A DNA stretch of 64,000 nucleotides from Morinoia aosen (Eukaryota; Arthropoda; Malacostraca; Amphipoda; Talitridae). Of the stretch, positions 31,101-46,100 are shown in pieces. Both the position numbers and the translations under genes were made by a program. The notes under the pieces were generated by a model. That model worked only from the letters and a program-made list of their open reading frames with translations, had not been told where the DNA came from and ran no database searches. Position 1 is the stretch's first letter. Each line of letters starts with the position of its first letter. The DNA lies in NCBI GenBank assembly GCA_030386875.1, contig CM059563.1:51959602-52023601 (forward strand). Direction: 5' to 3'.

Positions 31101-34100
31101 TAAATCCATTGTTATTTAGACGTATTAGGATCATTCTTTCATTAGGTGGATCAGAATAACTCATGCTGGGAATGAGAAGAGCAGTGTTGCTTTAGGAAAG
31201 TATAAAATGATAATTTGCATTGTCACAGTGAAATGTATATTGGCATAAAAGTGGGCACTTGAATTACCGTTAATCCTCCGATAGTACATTTGTTGCCTCT
31301 AAGAAATGTAGGCTCTCGCAATGTCTAAGTTCATTCTCCCATGCACTGCTATCTAGGACCATAAATCTAGAGCTGATAAAGAAAGCATTGTGTATTTCGT
31401 GCAGCGTGCAGCCAGCCCTACTTCTGTGGAGCAGCTGCGCAACCGGTGGGAGCAGCAAATCCGAGACAGTTCCCCTGACAGGCAGCGGACTCGAGCGCGG
31501 TCGTGTAGCCCCACCAAGCCGCCGAGGGCAGTGTCTGTTGCGAGGTCTGGAAGCCCCTCCAAGCTGGGCAACAGGCCCTTTGAGGCACCTAACTCTGGAC
31601 ATGGTGTGCTCAACAAAACTCAGTCGTGTGCTAGCAATGGAGTTCAGCAGCATGTCGCGTCGAGGGAACGTTCGCCCAGCCCCAAAAAGATGTTTGGAGC
31701 CTCTTCCACTACATCTGCGAGTGGTGGGGTAACTATGACGTCGACGGCGACTCACCGCAGTAGAAGTCCTCTCAAACAGCCCGTCTCTGCGGGTGCCGGC
31801 ACGCGCGAGTGAGGGCATGTAGTGTTACATCTTTTTAATTTTTTATCTGTATGTATGCTTTTTGCGTTATATGACTTCCTGTTTGTTAGTGTTGTGCTTA
31901 AGCTAGGTTTGAGGAGCCACATATAGCCCTTTTGGAGGGATATATCTTTGAATTTTGGTCATTTATGATGAACCATTTTAGTTGGGAACGCACTTCGATT
32001 CAGCCTTCAAATTCAAAACGATTTTCCTGGGTAACTCTCACATTTCCATGTCATTCATCTCACTAGTAACTGAATTGTGGGCTCCATCCAATGTACGTGA
32101 TAATTAGTGAAAGTAAAAGACAAAAATTGTTCTTTGTTACTTCATACCAATGAAGACGGAAAGATCTTCCCGTACTAACGAGTGCATTAACATGGCAGGG
32201 TGGTGAAGGGCGTGTGCCCGATGCCTGACGCTGTGCCCCTGCTGGACGAGCCTCACCAGTCCTCCGTGAAGGCCCGGGCTGCGGCCTTCAGCTCCGTTAT
32301 GACTGGTCAGAATTGCGCCGTACCTGCCCCGCCTTCTGTGAACTTGGGATTTTCCAAGTTTTCTTCAATTGAGCATTCGTGCAATGCGCTGTAGTTCTAC
32401 GACTGAAATCAATTGCTCTGTGAAGAAAATGAGTCCGTTTTTTTCAGTAAAAATTTGATTTATGTTTGAAAATAGTGGAGCAATTTGCTGTTTTCTTCAA
32501 TGAATACCTGTGTTTCAACAAAGTATCAAATAGCAATGTAATAATCAGCTCACGAGTGTTTTGAACACTGTAGGCAGCAAAATAGCTCGCTTAGCACCTA
32601 CCCAATCAGCAACACTTTGTGCAAGATGGTTTTCTAGGTTTGATTTTGTAGCTACACAATTCTTATATTTTCCTTGTTCTTTTTCCTAGTTTCGTATAAA
32701 AGGTCGAACATGCGAGTGTAGTTAATTCTTAAAGATACTCATCTCGGTTGTTTTAAGGGTGCAAATGGTCAAACGTTTGAGTGTTATAAAATTAAACAAT
32801 TCTAAAATTCAATGGATTTGCTTTGAATTTCAAATTAAGATTATTCATGGTGGGCTGTGAGCTGTTCGAAAATTTGTAATTTAACATGTTGACTGCAGCG
32901 TGTTAAACTGAAGTTTAATATTCAACTCAAAATAGACTTGATTTTAGAGATCAATTTTGAAAACAGCAAACATTAAATAGATCGCGTCTTCATTTAGTTT
33001 TCATTGGGAATTTATGAAAATTGGAAATCCCCTACGGAGTTTTTTGGCTGTCCTGTGTTTCGCGGATTGTGCGTCGCTCTGTAGATGATCTCTTCAAAGA
33101 TCAACTAGGACTCTTATAAAATGACAATGATGTGGGTGGCAATTGAAGCGGTCTTTATGATGGCTGCTGTTGTGTTTCCATGATGGTTATTGTGACAAAC
33201 TTTGAACAACATTTATATAGTGTACTTTTGTGTAACGATGTGAATCCTGTATTTTAAACTGTGAGATCTACGGCGCGATATAGTACGAATTACTGAAGCG
33301 CTAGCAAATCAATGCTAATACTACTACTACTACTACTATGAAAATTGGGTTTGTCACTGCTGGTAGGTCAGCAGCATTATGAAAATCCCCTCAGTGACCA
33401 CTGGTGGGTCATGTCACAGTCAAAGTGTGAAGTGAATTCTGCTGCATTTTAGCATGTTTGAAAATTTACGTTAAAACAGAAACCGCGGAGTTGATTTCAA
33501 TATACAGTTCCAAGTTTTCTTTATATGCCAAAAGGAAAGAAGCTGTGAATATTCTTATATGGACACGATCACTCTGTGCAGCACCCCCAGAGGCTTGCCC
33601 GAAGAAGGACCCTGCTGAGCTGTCAGTGCAAGGCCGCCGCCAGATATTCGAGAGGCGCGGTGAGGACGCACTGCTGCCCAAAGCTCCCTTCGGCCAACCC
33701 GTCCCTGCCAAGGTGAGCAATAGATGTTATCACACATTACTTGGTCTTATGTAAAGTGGGCATCTTGGTGGTGTGCTAAGCGCACAGGGACCATGTGTCT
33801 GTTGCGGGCAGACTGCTGCCCGCTCTTTAAAACACTGGCCAACATTAAAGCAAGAAAACGTGGAATTTGAGCTTCAATTTTGTTTCTAAAATTATTGTAC
33901 TCTAGCTAGTATTATTGCCTATTGCTGTGCTGCGTTCTGCCGTTCTACTGATAACCTTGCAGGTCTTTGAAGGGCTCACTGGCTTTAAAAATTATTTTTA
34001 TTCCAAATAAAAGCCAGACCTTGGAGCTCGGCAAAAAAATATCAATCTGGAAATCTTGTTTTGCTCTCTTTTCTTCTGTCATTTTGTTGGCATGAGAGAG

Positions 34101-37100
34101 AGTTGATGTACATATGTACGTGTCCAGCAATTCCTAGTGTGTGTTCATTTTGTCATTGTGTCAGAATTTATATTTATTCTGAAATTAAAGTGCTTTGCTT
34201 AGTTCAAACGTTCAGTGTAGTGAAATGATTTAAAGATCATTTCATCTGATTTAAAGCTTAATTTAATTGATCAGTAGTAAAATTTTACAATGGTATCTTA
34301 ATATTTTAACATATGATGGTCATCAGTTCACACATTTTTGCAGAGTGGTCTAGATATTATTTTGTGGGAAACACTAAGTGTAACTTGACGATAAAATTTA
34401 ATTATTTTTCTAGTAAACTTAGCATTGAAAGCCTATGTCACTATTGGGCTTGGGTCAAAGTGTGTAGGAGTTAAGGTGCACTTAGAACACTGTTATTGTA
34501 GCTAGTTGGCTGAATATTTCTACCGTATTTGGTCCCCTCAGGGGCTACCACTATTGTACCTATGGGAATCAGCACTTCCTAGGGAAAAGGTGTGAGGGCC
34601 GAGCTGAGAGTTAGGTAGGCATTCTTTTTGTAGAAATAAAATGTTTTTTGATATGTCAAGGACTACCTTTTTTTTGGTTCACTGCTGTCCTGTTTTTTCA
34701 GCACCTACCACATTCTTCTACTTTTATCTTGTTTCATGAATTTCTCTCTCAACGTACTGTTTCTGTGCCCCTTCTGCATAGATTCTGCGCTCCCTTATCT
34801 CCATATTGAATGGTGCCTTCCTCTCTTTAGAATGCTTTTTTTTATCGGTTAGGGAAGCTTAAACTAACATCTAATTTACCGTATTTGGTGCTACTTTTTG
34901 TGCATCACTCGCATGTGTTGATACTGATAGAAAGGGAATTGTGTTGGATAAAACATTGCGCTATTTCATCATTGTGCTTTTAATGTTCAGGTGTTAGCCA
35001 AAGATGAGTGAGAACGTAAACACTGCCAACAGTGAAGCCACAAAACGTAGAGATTGATTTTCTGTGGTGCAGGTGCTGCAGAACACCACCGCTCACACAG
35101 CGTCTCGTGGCAGCGCACAGCACGTCGCCAATACGCACCAGCACGCCACTGCTGCTCAGACCGCGCCTCCGTCTGGTGCTGGAACTGGTGAGGTCTTGTG
35201 CAGTGCTTGTGCTGCTTTAACTTGGCTCGGCTCGTATGTTTTTATTTCCTATACATCTTTTGTATGAGCATACGTTCGAGTTCATTGGTAGACGAAGTGT
35301 GGTTGTTTTTCTTTTCTCTGAAAATGCACTACAAAGGTTCTGATTTTTCCTAGAGTCTAGAAAGTGTTCTTTGTCTAGAAGTTTCAATCCAGAAAGTTTA
35401 ATTCACCTGTAGAAAAACCTGTTAGTTATTCGTAATTATCGTTACTTGGGAAATTGAGAGCATTGGGTGAAACTTCATGCTTTCCCGAAGAGACTACTGC
35501 AACTTGAGACATCTACACCACTCAGTTGTTCATGCTGTGATGGGGGCCCTGCAAGACCAGGAAGTTAGTGAGACGTCAAAACATTATTGGGTCAGTACGG
35601 GCGCTCTTCTTGAAGGCTGATGGCTGTATGCTGCAGTGAAGGCTAAGGATGTTGAAATATTAGCTGTTCAAATTGGGTTTGAGTGTTCTATTAGATCATG
35701 CATACCGGAGCAAAATCTAAAAGCTTATCGGTTTTATGCACAAGTTCTATTTGATGAAGAAATTGAGTGATTCTAAACTAATTTCAAAATTAATTCAAAG
35801 TTACACTCTCTTGTTCAAGTTTACCAAAGCACACTCCCGAGAGTCCAAAAAGCCTTTTAAGGGATATAAACTTGGTTCTCTTTATCTTTGTTATGAGTAA
35901 TGTCAGTATAAGAAACGAGTTGATGCTGAAATTATCAAGATTTTCAACATGAATGCGGAATGGAAACTGAGTTTTATTAGGAAGTCCAATTCTGTTGAAA
36001 TTGGATTCTGAAACTTGGTGCATTTTCACTCAGAGCGATGATTGGCAGACAATGTTATAGGTTAATTTCTTTACATGTTAGTGTCCCGGAGGACCCTTTC
36101 AACACTTTCCTATAATCCTGTGTCATCCCTGAGTGGGAGAGAGTTTTTTTTGTATCTTCAAGAATTAGTGCTCCCAGTGAGAAGATGAAAGGTCCTGAGC
36201 TCAACGTTAAGTTGGCTTTTTTGTTGTTGAAATCCTATGGGTTTTCTGTTTGGCTCTGGACCATCTTTTTTTTTTTTGCAGCTCACTGTTATTTGTTTTT
36301 TTCATCATCAATTACTTTCCCCCTCTGGCAGATACGACTATTGTATCTACGGGAATTAGCGCTCCTATAGGGAAAATGTGTGAGGGCCTGAGCTGAGAGT
36401 TAGGTAGGCCTTCTTTTGGTTCAAATGAAATATTTTCTCTAATGTTAAGGACAGCCTATTTTTGGTTCACTGCTGTTCTGTTTTTCAGCCCCTATTACTT
36501 TCTTTTTCAATTAACATCTTATTTTATGAACATCTTTTTTTGACTTTGTTTTATGCCCCTTTCGCATAGATTCCGCATTCCCTTACTGCCATACTAAATG
36601 GTGCCTTCCTCCTTCCTTTATTTGAATCGTTTTTTTTGCCGATAGGGAGGCTTAAACTAACTAATAATCTAATCTAATATGGCATTGAGCGCCTATTTTG
36701 TCGAGTTTGACGTTGTTGCTGCCGTTGGAACTATTGAGTTTCTGTGTCTCCTTTTTCCCAACTAAGTTGAGAGAGCTTTTTTCTGCAAATTTATTTGTTT
36801 AACGGTGTTGGCCTTGAATTTTGAAACTCACTGTAATATTACGTTTGTTTTATTCTTTATCCTTCTCTATACTTTGTTTATCTTTTTTGAACAAATGCAA
36901 ATTCCTAACAATTTCCTTCCTCAAAAGGTATAAAAAACGCATGCACTAATTAACTTATATTTCTGAACATCACAATATTATTGTAAGGTTTACATAGCTG
37001 CTATGCACTTGGTATTGATGACATTTTGATGGCAATTGATAACATTTTGCGAGCAGTGTCAAGGTACCGCGGTGCGCTGGAGGCGGCAGCAGGAGGAGGG

Positions 37101-40100
37101 TCCACGTCTACGGACGACGCTTGGCAGCAACAGAAGCGCCGCGAGATGGAGGCGCTGCGGAACAGGTTCACCAGCGCCCCTCCTGCCTACACCGCTCCGA
37201 CTGCTGGTCTGTACACTGCTTGCCATGCATCTCAAGTGTTTTGTTAAGCACTTGGAGAAGTAGTCAAATTATCTAACATAACTGTTTGAGATTTTTCAAG
37301 TTAACCAATTTCAACAGCATTCTTCAATAGTTCGTGTTTTAAATGCCCGTCGCTCCATACGGGGACTCTCGTAAATCAGTCAACTGATATGCATCTTGTG
37401 TGGCGTTATTTGAGAAAAAGTTTTGTGTTGAAAATATGTACATTTTTTACTCTAGAAAATAGAAACACCAGTGACAGAATCCAAGTAATCACCAATGATT
37501 TCGTGCCTGGTTCACCTGCATACGTTAGTCAATCAAATACTGAGGAAATGAACATTTCGAATCGGGTTTGAACATTTTTGAGCACTAGCAAAAAATATTG
37601 ATTTGTAAAATTGAAATAATTCATTATCAGATCAGAAGTTATTGTCAGCATGTTGAACCCAATTGACTGTCATCAATTACTTGTTATTGAAGTCTAAGTT
37701 GACATTACGCCTTGCAGATGGTGGGGATTACACTGACTCAGAATATGCTGAGAGCGAGTACTCCTTTGAGAAGTACGAAACCATGTCATGCACTGCTTCC
37801 GACCAGTATTCCCCCGGCCCGCCAAAGCCGCCCCGCACCTACGCTGAGGAATTCCCCCCGTACACTGACAGCCCCATGCCTCCGCCTGCTCCCCCTGCTA
37901 ACAGTGAGTTGACGTACATATAAACCGATGCAGTGGGTTGGCTTCTGGCACCAGAGCAAAGAGCAAATTTCAACGAGTGGTTTCTTGATAGGAACAAGCA
38001 TAGTGTGGTCATATGCGGTTCTTAATAGCGTTACCTAATTTTTCTTCTGGTGAATGACATTATCATGTATGGCCTTTTTTAACTTGAAATTGAACTAAAT
38101 CAGAAACTTATGCGTGCAAAAAGCCAGTGTGGCAAGAAACCTGTGTCATCAGGAATGCGTTGAGAACTGGCGTTGTTGGTTTTAGTTGGCGTGTTTCCTG
38201 TGGCTGGTTAAACTGAGGTGTAAGATTCACCTTCAATTAAACTCAATTTCAACGTTCATCTCTCAAATGGACGAAAATTTATGTGAGTTCCATCGCATGT
38301 CTTAGTTGAGTATAAAGGAAAATGGAGTCTGTGATCATCGTTGGTTAACCTGCTTCATGGAAATCCCTTTGCTCACCACCTGGGGTCACCAAGCAGTCAA
38401 TATATTGACAAATGCAACACTGGGTTTTTGGTTCAGATGCATGTCAGTCCGGGTGTCCTTGATCTATAGGGTCACAGTAAATAGCACATTCTCAGATGCT
38501 CTTTCAACTCGAGACCATGCATCAGTGAACTACTACTGATTGCAGTGGTTGACATGAAATCATTGAGGGCTAAAGTATGACAAATGCCTGACACACAATT
38601 GAAGTTGGACTCGTGGTTTCATTCGGACACTGACATGGCTGATATAACTGATTTGACGACCTAATTTTCGTGAATTTTTTGGTACTTGTTAATAATGATC
38701 TGCTACTGTTATATTCATTTATTGGAGATTGGTTCATTTTTGAAGCTCGCCAGTCTCCCAGCAAACGCCACTTCGAGCCTCATGTGAAGCCTGGCTGCCT
38801 CTACCCTGGCCTCTCTGATATCGAGTCCATGTCTGATGTGGACCACCAGCCCGATGAGAGGTACAATAAACCAATGTGAGAAGTGCAGTAATGCTTCTTG
38901 GTGCAATTGATAGAATTTCTAAAATGTGAACTTTCATGTTAGATCGCAAAATTTCCCTTTAAAGTGTCTTAGGAAACTACCGATAGTGATTCCCACACCC
39001 TTATAAACTGATATACGTCCTGAGGAAACGAGTGCGCCCTTGCTAGAGAAAACGAGTGCACCTTTTCCACTGGCTCACAAGATGAAGTTGGCGTGTTGAA
39101 GTGTGTAACTATTTCTAATTTTATTTTGGGGTATACAGTATAGTATCATTGTGAGAGGTGTTTTTTTCAGACTGGATAAATTAAATTGGAAACTAAAATA
39201 GATTTCTAATTTGTGCTTTAGGAGGGTCTCGAATGCCTTGGACGCTTATATGCTCTATGATTTTGCATATTTTCCAGTGCAGCTCTAATCAGTTTTCAAC
39301 AGCATTTTTGTCAGCAGTATTTTCTGCATAAACTGAACACTTCGTTTGCTGTTTGTAGTGTTGTGGCAAATTTAATGAAAAGACACCCTGTACAGATTTG
39401 ATGATAATTATTACGGCATGACTGCAGGAAGAGTGAAATTTGCTCATAATTGTAATCTTTAGCATCTTTATACAGGCAGGTGATTTTATTATTGTTCTTA
39501 AACTTATTCTAGTCTAACGGTCAAAACTGTAACATGTATATATGCCCTCCTACCTACTGACGTATTTCTTCGTATTTTCTACAAGAGCAGTGAGGAAAAC
39601 AGGTAGAATCAATAATTTTCTCATTGATAGACCATTCCTGGCATTTATGTTGCATTCACCTTACATTGTTGCTTAGCAATTATGTTGCACTCACCTCATA
39701 TTGTTGCCTGGCACTGGCAGCGCTTGCAGCAGGGAGAGCGTTGGGGACGCTACATGCGTGTCCATGGACAGCCTGGGCACCAAGATCCAGCAGATCGCGC
39801 GCCACAACCGCGAGCAGCAGCCCATGCATGTCGTGCAGGAAGATGAAGAGACGGTGCGTGCTTTGCTTTATTTTGGGCTTTTTTTTAAGTCGAGAATGTC
39901 GTAATGATCAGCTCAAGCTTGTTGTGTGAGTCGAGAAACGGCTCTCCGAGTGCGTTTTTTGCCTGATTGATCATCTATGTATAAAAGATGTTTGGGGCTG
40001 TAGTTTGTAGTCCGCAAACAGAGGCAATGCTGTGCTTGACGCTACTGTTGAGCGGTTAGACTATTTATGAGACAGCATTTCATTCAACTCATTCCTCTGG

Positions 40101-43100
40101 GGCACGCCAAATTAGATTTTTCAGCTTCAAAATTTGGCATAGTATCGAAAATGTTGCGGAAAAAATTTTACATAATTTTTTTTATTGTGCAGGAGAGCCT
40201 CGAGGCGTGCAGTGACACCAGCGCCGCTCTGGACGAAGCCTTCAGTGACGATAGCACCTCGCAAGTCACTCCTCCCAAACGCCACAGAGACGAGCAGGTA
40301 TTGTTAGGGACCAGTCCCGCATGTGTGCTCTGTAAATATCTCCTCTGAACGTCGGACGGAGCGTGTTGGTCGACGCTACGTATGTCTTATGCATTCTGAT
40401 AGTTATTTGCATGCATTTCTTTGTAAAAGCACTATCTAGCTTATGACGCACAATAATGCAGGTATTATTGATGCTGTAGTAGCTTTGGTGTGCGATTCTC
40501 TTGGTTAGTTTTCAACTCAGCTTTTGAATTAATTGACTAATGAGACCGAGCTGAAATGTACTCGATAATTTTTTTTGCAGTTGATATCCCTTTCCCCCTC
40601 TTTTGATTCAAACGTTCAAGTAATCGACTCGGAATATTGGGAGGCAGTTTATCCAAACTAGGTTGTCTTTGAACTTGTGTGCCATTCTTTTGCCAAGTGT
40701 GTGAGGAGATCAACTGGCTGTGTGAAGTAGAGTAATCTTCAGAATGAGTTGCTTTAGAACTGTTCTACTGCTTCTCATAGTGTGTAGGTAGTGTAAGGTG
40801 CATAGCTTTTATGAATAGCTCGTTGATGTGGTTTCACTACATAAGCTTAAATATTGTGTAAAATCTAGCTTTGTATGTACGTTTACATTTTCAACTTCAT
40901 TCCTGTCAAAAAAAGCCATTCGAAACTTCAACAGCAGAACATATCTCATGCCTGCAATTTTCCGGATAAATACGCTGTTTCAAGTGTTTTTGCATGTAAT
41001 TTCCTCCAATTTACGTTGCACACTTTGGGTAAAATTACGGACAATCTGCATTTTCAAATTCCATGGAACATTGTGCTGATTTGAGACGTCGTCCACAGAG
41101 TGAGGCCGAGCCTCACCACAGCCAATACAAGACGCCCCGCATCAGCACCTCGCCCCAGCGGCCGGCCGCTTCAGGCGGGCAGACGCCGCTCACACACACC
41201 ATCTCCATGTACAGGAAGCAGCGCCCTGCTGTGAGTCTTCCACTCCTCTGGTGCGCGTGTTGTTTCTTTCTTCCATGCTAGATTGTTTTCAGCCTAAAAT
41301 ACTGTATGAAAGACATTGATGTTTTGATGACATTTATCCTGCACGAGTTGTTTCTTTCTTCCACACTCGATTGTTTTCTGCTCCCTATGTTGTATGTAAG
41401 TCGTTGATATTTTGAGTTCATCATGACTCGGTGGAATGAATAACGCGCAAAAGCTGTGAGGGATGATGTGAGGTAATGGATAAGGTGTGAGCTGTTTGTT
41501 GTGATTTGGAAAATATAAGATAGTACTGTTCTGTAGAGCAATAAAACATCTGTAATGGGAAGTAAAAATTTTATATTGTTAAAAAACCGATGGCATCATT
41601 TGAGAATGTATGATTAGTTGCTCCTTCAGGTGCAAATTCAAAAATTTTATTTGATTTTAGAAATCGAAGCTTTTTTTGAGATTCATTGTTTGAACACCTC
41701 TTCAGGGTAATGCAACTATCGTATCTATGGGATTTAGCACTCTACATGCTAGCATATTTCCTCTGACATTTTTTCTGGAGGTGCATAACAGGGCGTCACA
41801 GTTTTCTGTTGTTATTTACATAAAACAAAACACACTCTAAATGAATACTAATAGGAATTTTGATGAAAACTGCTACTTGGCTCTTATATGGAGCACCAAC
41901 GCAGTAACGAGAAGGGTACACGACACACGTGCGGTTTCCGTGTTATTTTCCTGGGTTAAGTTACTCTACATTGATATTTGGCGTGTGTTGCAGGAGGTTT
42001 CATACACGCCGGTGCGCCAGGTCATTCAGCGGCCAGGTCCAGGAGAGATCCATAGTCCTGTTGCTCCTGCCACTCAGAGCCCCTCCTTAGTCGCTTCAGA
42101 GAGGATCAAAGTCCTCAGTGAGATGGTGGGTTCTCGTGGCCTGCATTGCTCTGGTAATTTCGGGAGCAAATCGGTTTCGATATCTCATTTATTGAATTGT
42201 GTTTCAAAGTCATCAGTGGAGCAGTCACGCTCATCTATCCTACCTAATAATAACCTTTGTGTGTTTAGGTATTCTATAATAAATGATATCTATGTAATAT
42301 TCTGCTTCTTCCTTAGTTACTCAGTCTGTCCGTTACGCTTTCGTCCGAGTTTGCGGTATCATGTTTACCGAATTCTTGAGTGTTACATTAAAAGATTGCC
42401 TTAACATGCATTGATACGTTTTTTATTTTATCAGGATAGGGTTAAGTTAGGATAAGTTAGAATATGTTAGGTTACGATAGACTGTTATTTTTTAGGTAAT
42501 GTTGACAGAATTTTTTCACTGGTCCCACATAGCTAAACGATGACATTGGTTAAGTTAGGTTAGGATAGCTCAGTATAGGTTAGATAATGTTGATATTTTT
42601 TCTCGGGTCCACAGTTTTTTATGTTTGACATATTATCAATGTAGCTTCGGTTTGGATAGGTTATGATAAGATAGGTTAGTATATTTCATGTTAGGATGGG
42701 TTAGGTTAGAATATGCTATTTTAGAATTTGATAGGCAGTGTTGACCGAATTTTTTCACGGGTCCACCTAGCCTAACAATGACATTGGTTCAGTTTAGTTA
42801 GGATAGCTAAGTCAGGTAATGTTGACTGAATTTTTTCACGGGTCTTCGGTTTGGTTATGTTTGACATATCAGGATGGGTTCGGTTAGCATAGATTAGGCG
42901 GAGATAAGTTAAAAGGTTAGGTTAGGTTAGAACATGTTATGTTAGAATTTGTTAGGTAATGTTGACAGATTTTTTCACGGGTCCACCTAGCTTAACGATG
43001 ACATTGTACATGGAATTTCCACGGCTCTTGCTAGTCTAAATAAATGATGAAGCACAGTCGTTCCTTCCTTCCATGCTTGCTCGATTGGTCTATCATGCTT

Positions 43101-46100
43101 TTGAGGGTGCCTAATAACCGTGTCTGATACGAGTTTCACCAGTGCACAAGTGCAATAATATTTTAATCGTGGGAGCTATTAGGATGGATATATTTGTTTG
43201 TTATACACATCTGGAAGATATATTTAAGGAAAATATCGAATGCTCACGTCTTCGCTGTCCGTTTAAAGGCATGATTTATGTGTTCTGTCGAACATCACTC
43301 CACTGAATATCACCTTCCACATGCAATGCCATATGTATATATTTTCTCATTCCCAACAGTCAAATGTACAATTTGTAATGCAAGATTATGTCTGTAACAC
43401 AGATACACGATTCATCTACTCTTTTTTTGACGAGGTTAGGATAGATTAGGTTTGGTTATGCTAAAATAAGTTTGCGCTGACTTGGTCATACTAGAATAGG
43501 TTTGGGTATTGTTTGGTCAGATCACTATTGTTAAGATAGGACATGTTAGTTTAAAGTTTAATAGGTTAGTCTAGGCCGTTTTAGTTATTTTGAAGTTGGG
43601 TTAGGTTTAAATAGCTACGTTAGGTTCGTCTGGTATGGGTCAGGATAGGTTATGTTACGTTAGGATAGATTATGTTACGTTAGGATAGTTTAGGTCAAGA
43701 AGCTGAGATGAATTAAGTAAATTGAAAAATATCAATAAATCCTTTCAGCGATAAAAATATCATTTATGATGATACGTATAAACCAGCAAAATTCACCGAG
43801 CGTGCTTATGTGACGGCAGGAGAACAAAGAGCTGCGGATCATGCAGCAGGCATGCGGGGCGGTGAGCGTGGCAGAGCAGCGACCTGACCAGCGCGGGGAC
43901 ACGCACCACATCGAGGCAGAGAAGCTCCTGCTTCTCTCCACTCAACGCCGCCTCGCGCTCCTTGCAGAGATCCAGGCAAGCTGTTCTGCTCTTTTACGCT
44001 TCTGCTTTGGGCGTTCTGTGGACGGCCTCACTTCTGCTTCTTATTTGTGATATTTTACAACAAATTTCATCAGTCCCCCGCCTCTCAGGGGGATGCAACT
44101 GTTGTATCTATGGGAATTAGCGCTCCCCGGGGGAAATGTGATTTCCTGAGCTGAGAGTTAGGAAGGTCTTCGTTTTGTTGAAACAGTGTTTTTTTGTTTT
44201 GTTAAGGATCATCTTTTTTCGGTTCACACCTGTTTGTTTTTCAGCACCTCTGACTTTCTTTTTCAACTTTTTATCTTGTTTCAAAACCTTCCTTTATATC
44301 TTACTGTTCCTATGCGCACGGGATCCCTTGCGGGAACACGCTTTGTGCATAGATTTCCTCTCTCCTTAACTCCATCCTAAATGGTGCCTCCATCCTTCCT
44401 CTCTTTAAACATCTGTATTGTGGTAAAGGGAGGCTAAACCGAATTTATTATCAATCAATCATTCTTCAGCCTTCATCACGTTTCCTAACCTTCCGTCTCG
44501 ACCTGCTGTTTCTATGCGCACGGAATTTTGGTAATTAACTCTCGTGCTGTCATAAGAGGAATCGGGAGTGTTAGTGGGCTATAGACGCGTGTATCTATGC
44601 AGTGAAAAATGACTAGTTCTGAAAGAAATTCTTGTAATTAGCTTCACTTTAGAATATGTTTTTAAAGATTATAAATTTACCACTCGACAGTGGCACAAAA
44701 GCAATTACGTTACGCTTTTGCATACTAGAAAATATTTCAGTAGTTAATGCGTGACAATAATATTTAATCGGTACTGGTTTTCAGCGTGTGAAGGCTGAGG
44801 CGTCGACATTCACTCAGAGCTGGGCTGATGACCCTGACATGAGTCGTGGCTGCATCACCATCTCCAACATCACACTTCCTCTCAGTCAAGATTTCCTCAA
44901 AAGAGGAATTAATGGTAAACACTGACATTGGCTTGCTGATGTAACCTTTGAGGTTTGCGCTTGTGTTTTCTTGTGCTACTGGCAGAATTTCAAACGAACG
45001 TTGAATGTTGAACTGTGTGTAACTGCAGTGACAGGGGTATCGGAAATTTTAATGAGTTGTAGATGAAATGAAATGTAAATGAGTTTAATTTTTTTTTCAC
45101 AGTTTGCATGTTTTTATTTGGTCGAGTTACGTAATTTGAGATAAAAATTTTGAAATAGCTTCCCATTCAAATAAACAAATGTAAATAAACACACTGACGT
45201 GCAAACTATTATTCCACGGTAATATTCTTTTTGCTAAAACGGCTGTCGTCCTCCACAGAGGAAAAGAGGCGCACATGTATTGATCATTGTTTCACTTTTT
45301 AGAATACAATAATAGAAGTTCATTTTGATGGTAGCTTAACTCGTTAGAATAATAGTTAAGCTCACCAGAAATTACCATGGTTAGATGATGTCCTGTTTAA
45401 AAATCTGCTGTGAAAACCTTGGTTATTAGTTGTTTTTTACCCGTGTTAGTAAAAGTAAGCATTCATTCACGTATTGTAACGTCGTGATGAGGTGCCAGTT
45501 GTATCACTGCAATGGTAACGTTTACATCTTTCATTTCGAACGTTTTTTGCGTGTCTATAATGGATGTTTGGTTGCTCATATCCTCAGAAATTGATCACCA
45601 CGTGCTGGTTCTGGTGAAGCAGCAGGAGAAGGTACTGGCGACGTGTGTGCAGAGCACGCCGAGCTGCGTAGTGAACGGTGCCATAAGCTTCTCCAACACC
45701 CTCACCCTGGACAACCTCAAACCTGATTTTAGCATCGTCATCGAGGCCTACGCATTCAAGATACCAGTGTCTGCTGGCTCTGCTCATGGCCACCTTAAGA
45801 AAGTGAGCTGTGCGCTCTTTGTGGCAAATCTGTTTTACGTTTCCTGTTTCATTGTCTTATGTCTATAACATTCTGAAAGAGACACACGGTACAGAATGCC
45901 ATAGGGTAACAAAACATGGGAGACTCAGGTTACCAGCACGCATTCAGTTACTGTTGTTGCATAGTCCTTGTTATAATTTCCCAGTTATGCAGTTTTTCCT
46001 AATTAACATGAAATTGCTGAATTTACAGGGAATGGAACTTGATAAAAGTTGTGCCTGAAATCATGCCTCGACACAAGACCGACCTGGCAAGCGCGAGCGG

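Noticed and set aside
31270-31818. 182-codon minus-strand frame opposite anillin exon 5
   Set aside because: Antisense to a spliced exon with matching phases; its composition mirrors the Ser/Pro/Arg-rich sense protein.
42420-43700. True telomere
   Set aside because: The TTAGG-like words are degenerate, interspersed with other blocks and lie within an anillin intron, so this is not a chromosome end.
46029-46080. Possible extra anillin exon (TTTACAG acceptor, GCGG|GTACGT donor)
   Set aside because: In phase 0 it contains a stop, and exon 18 joins exon 19 directly in phase with the expected homology-domain order, so no extra exon is needed.
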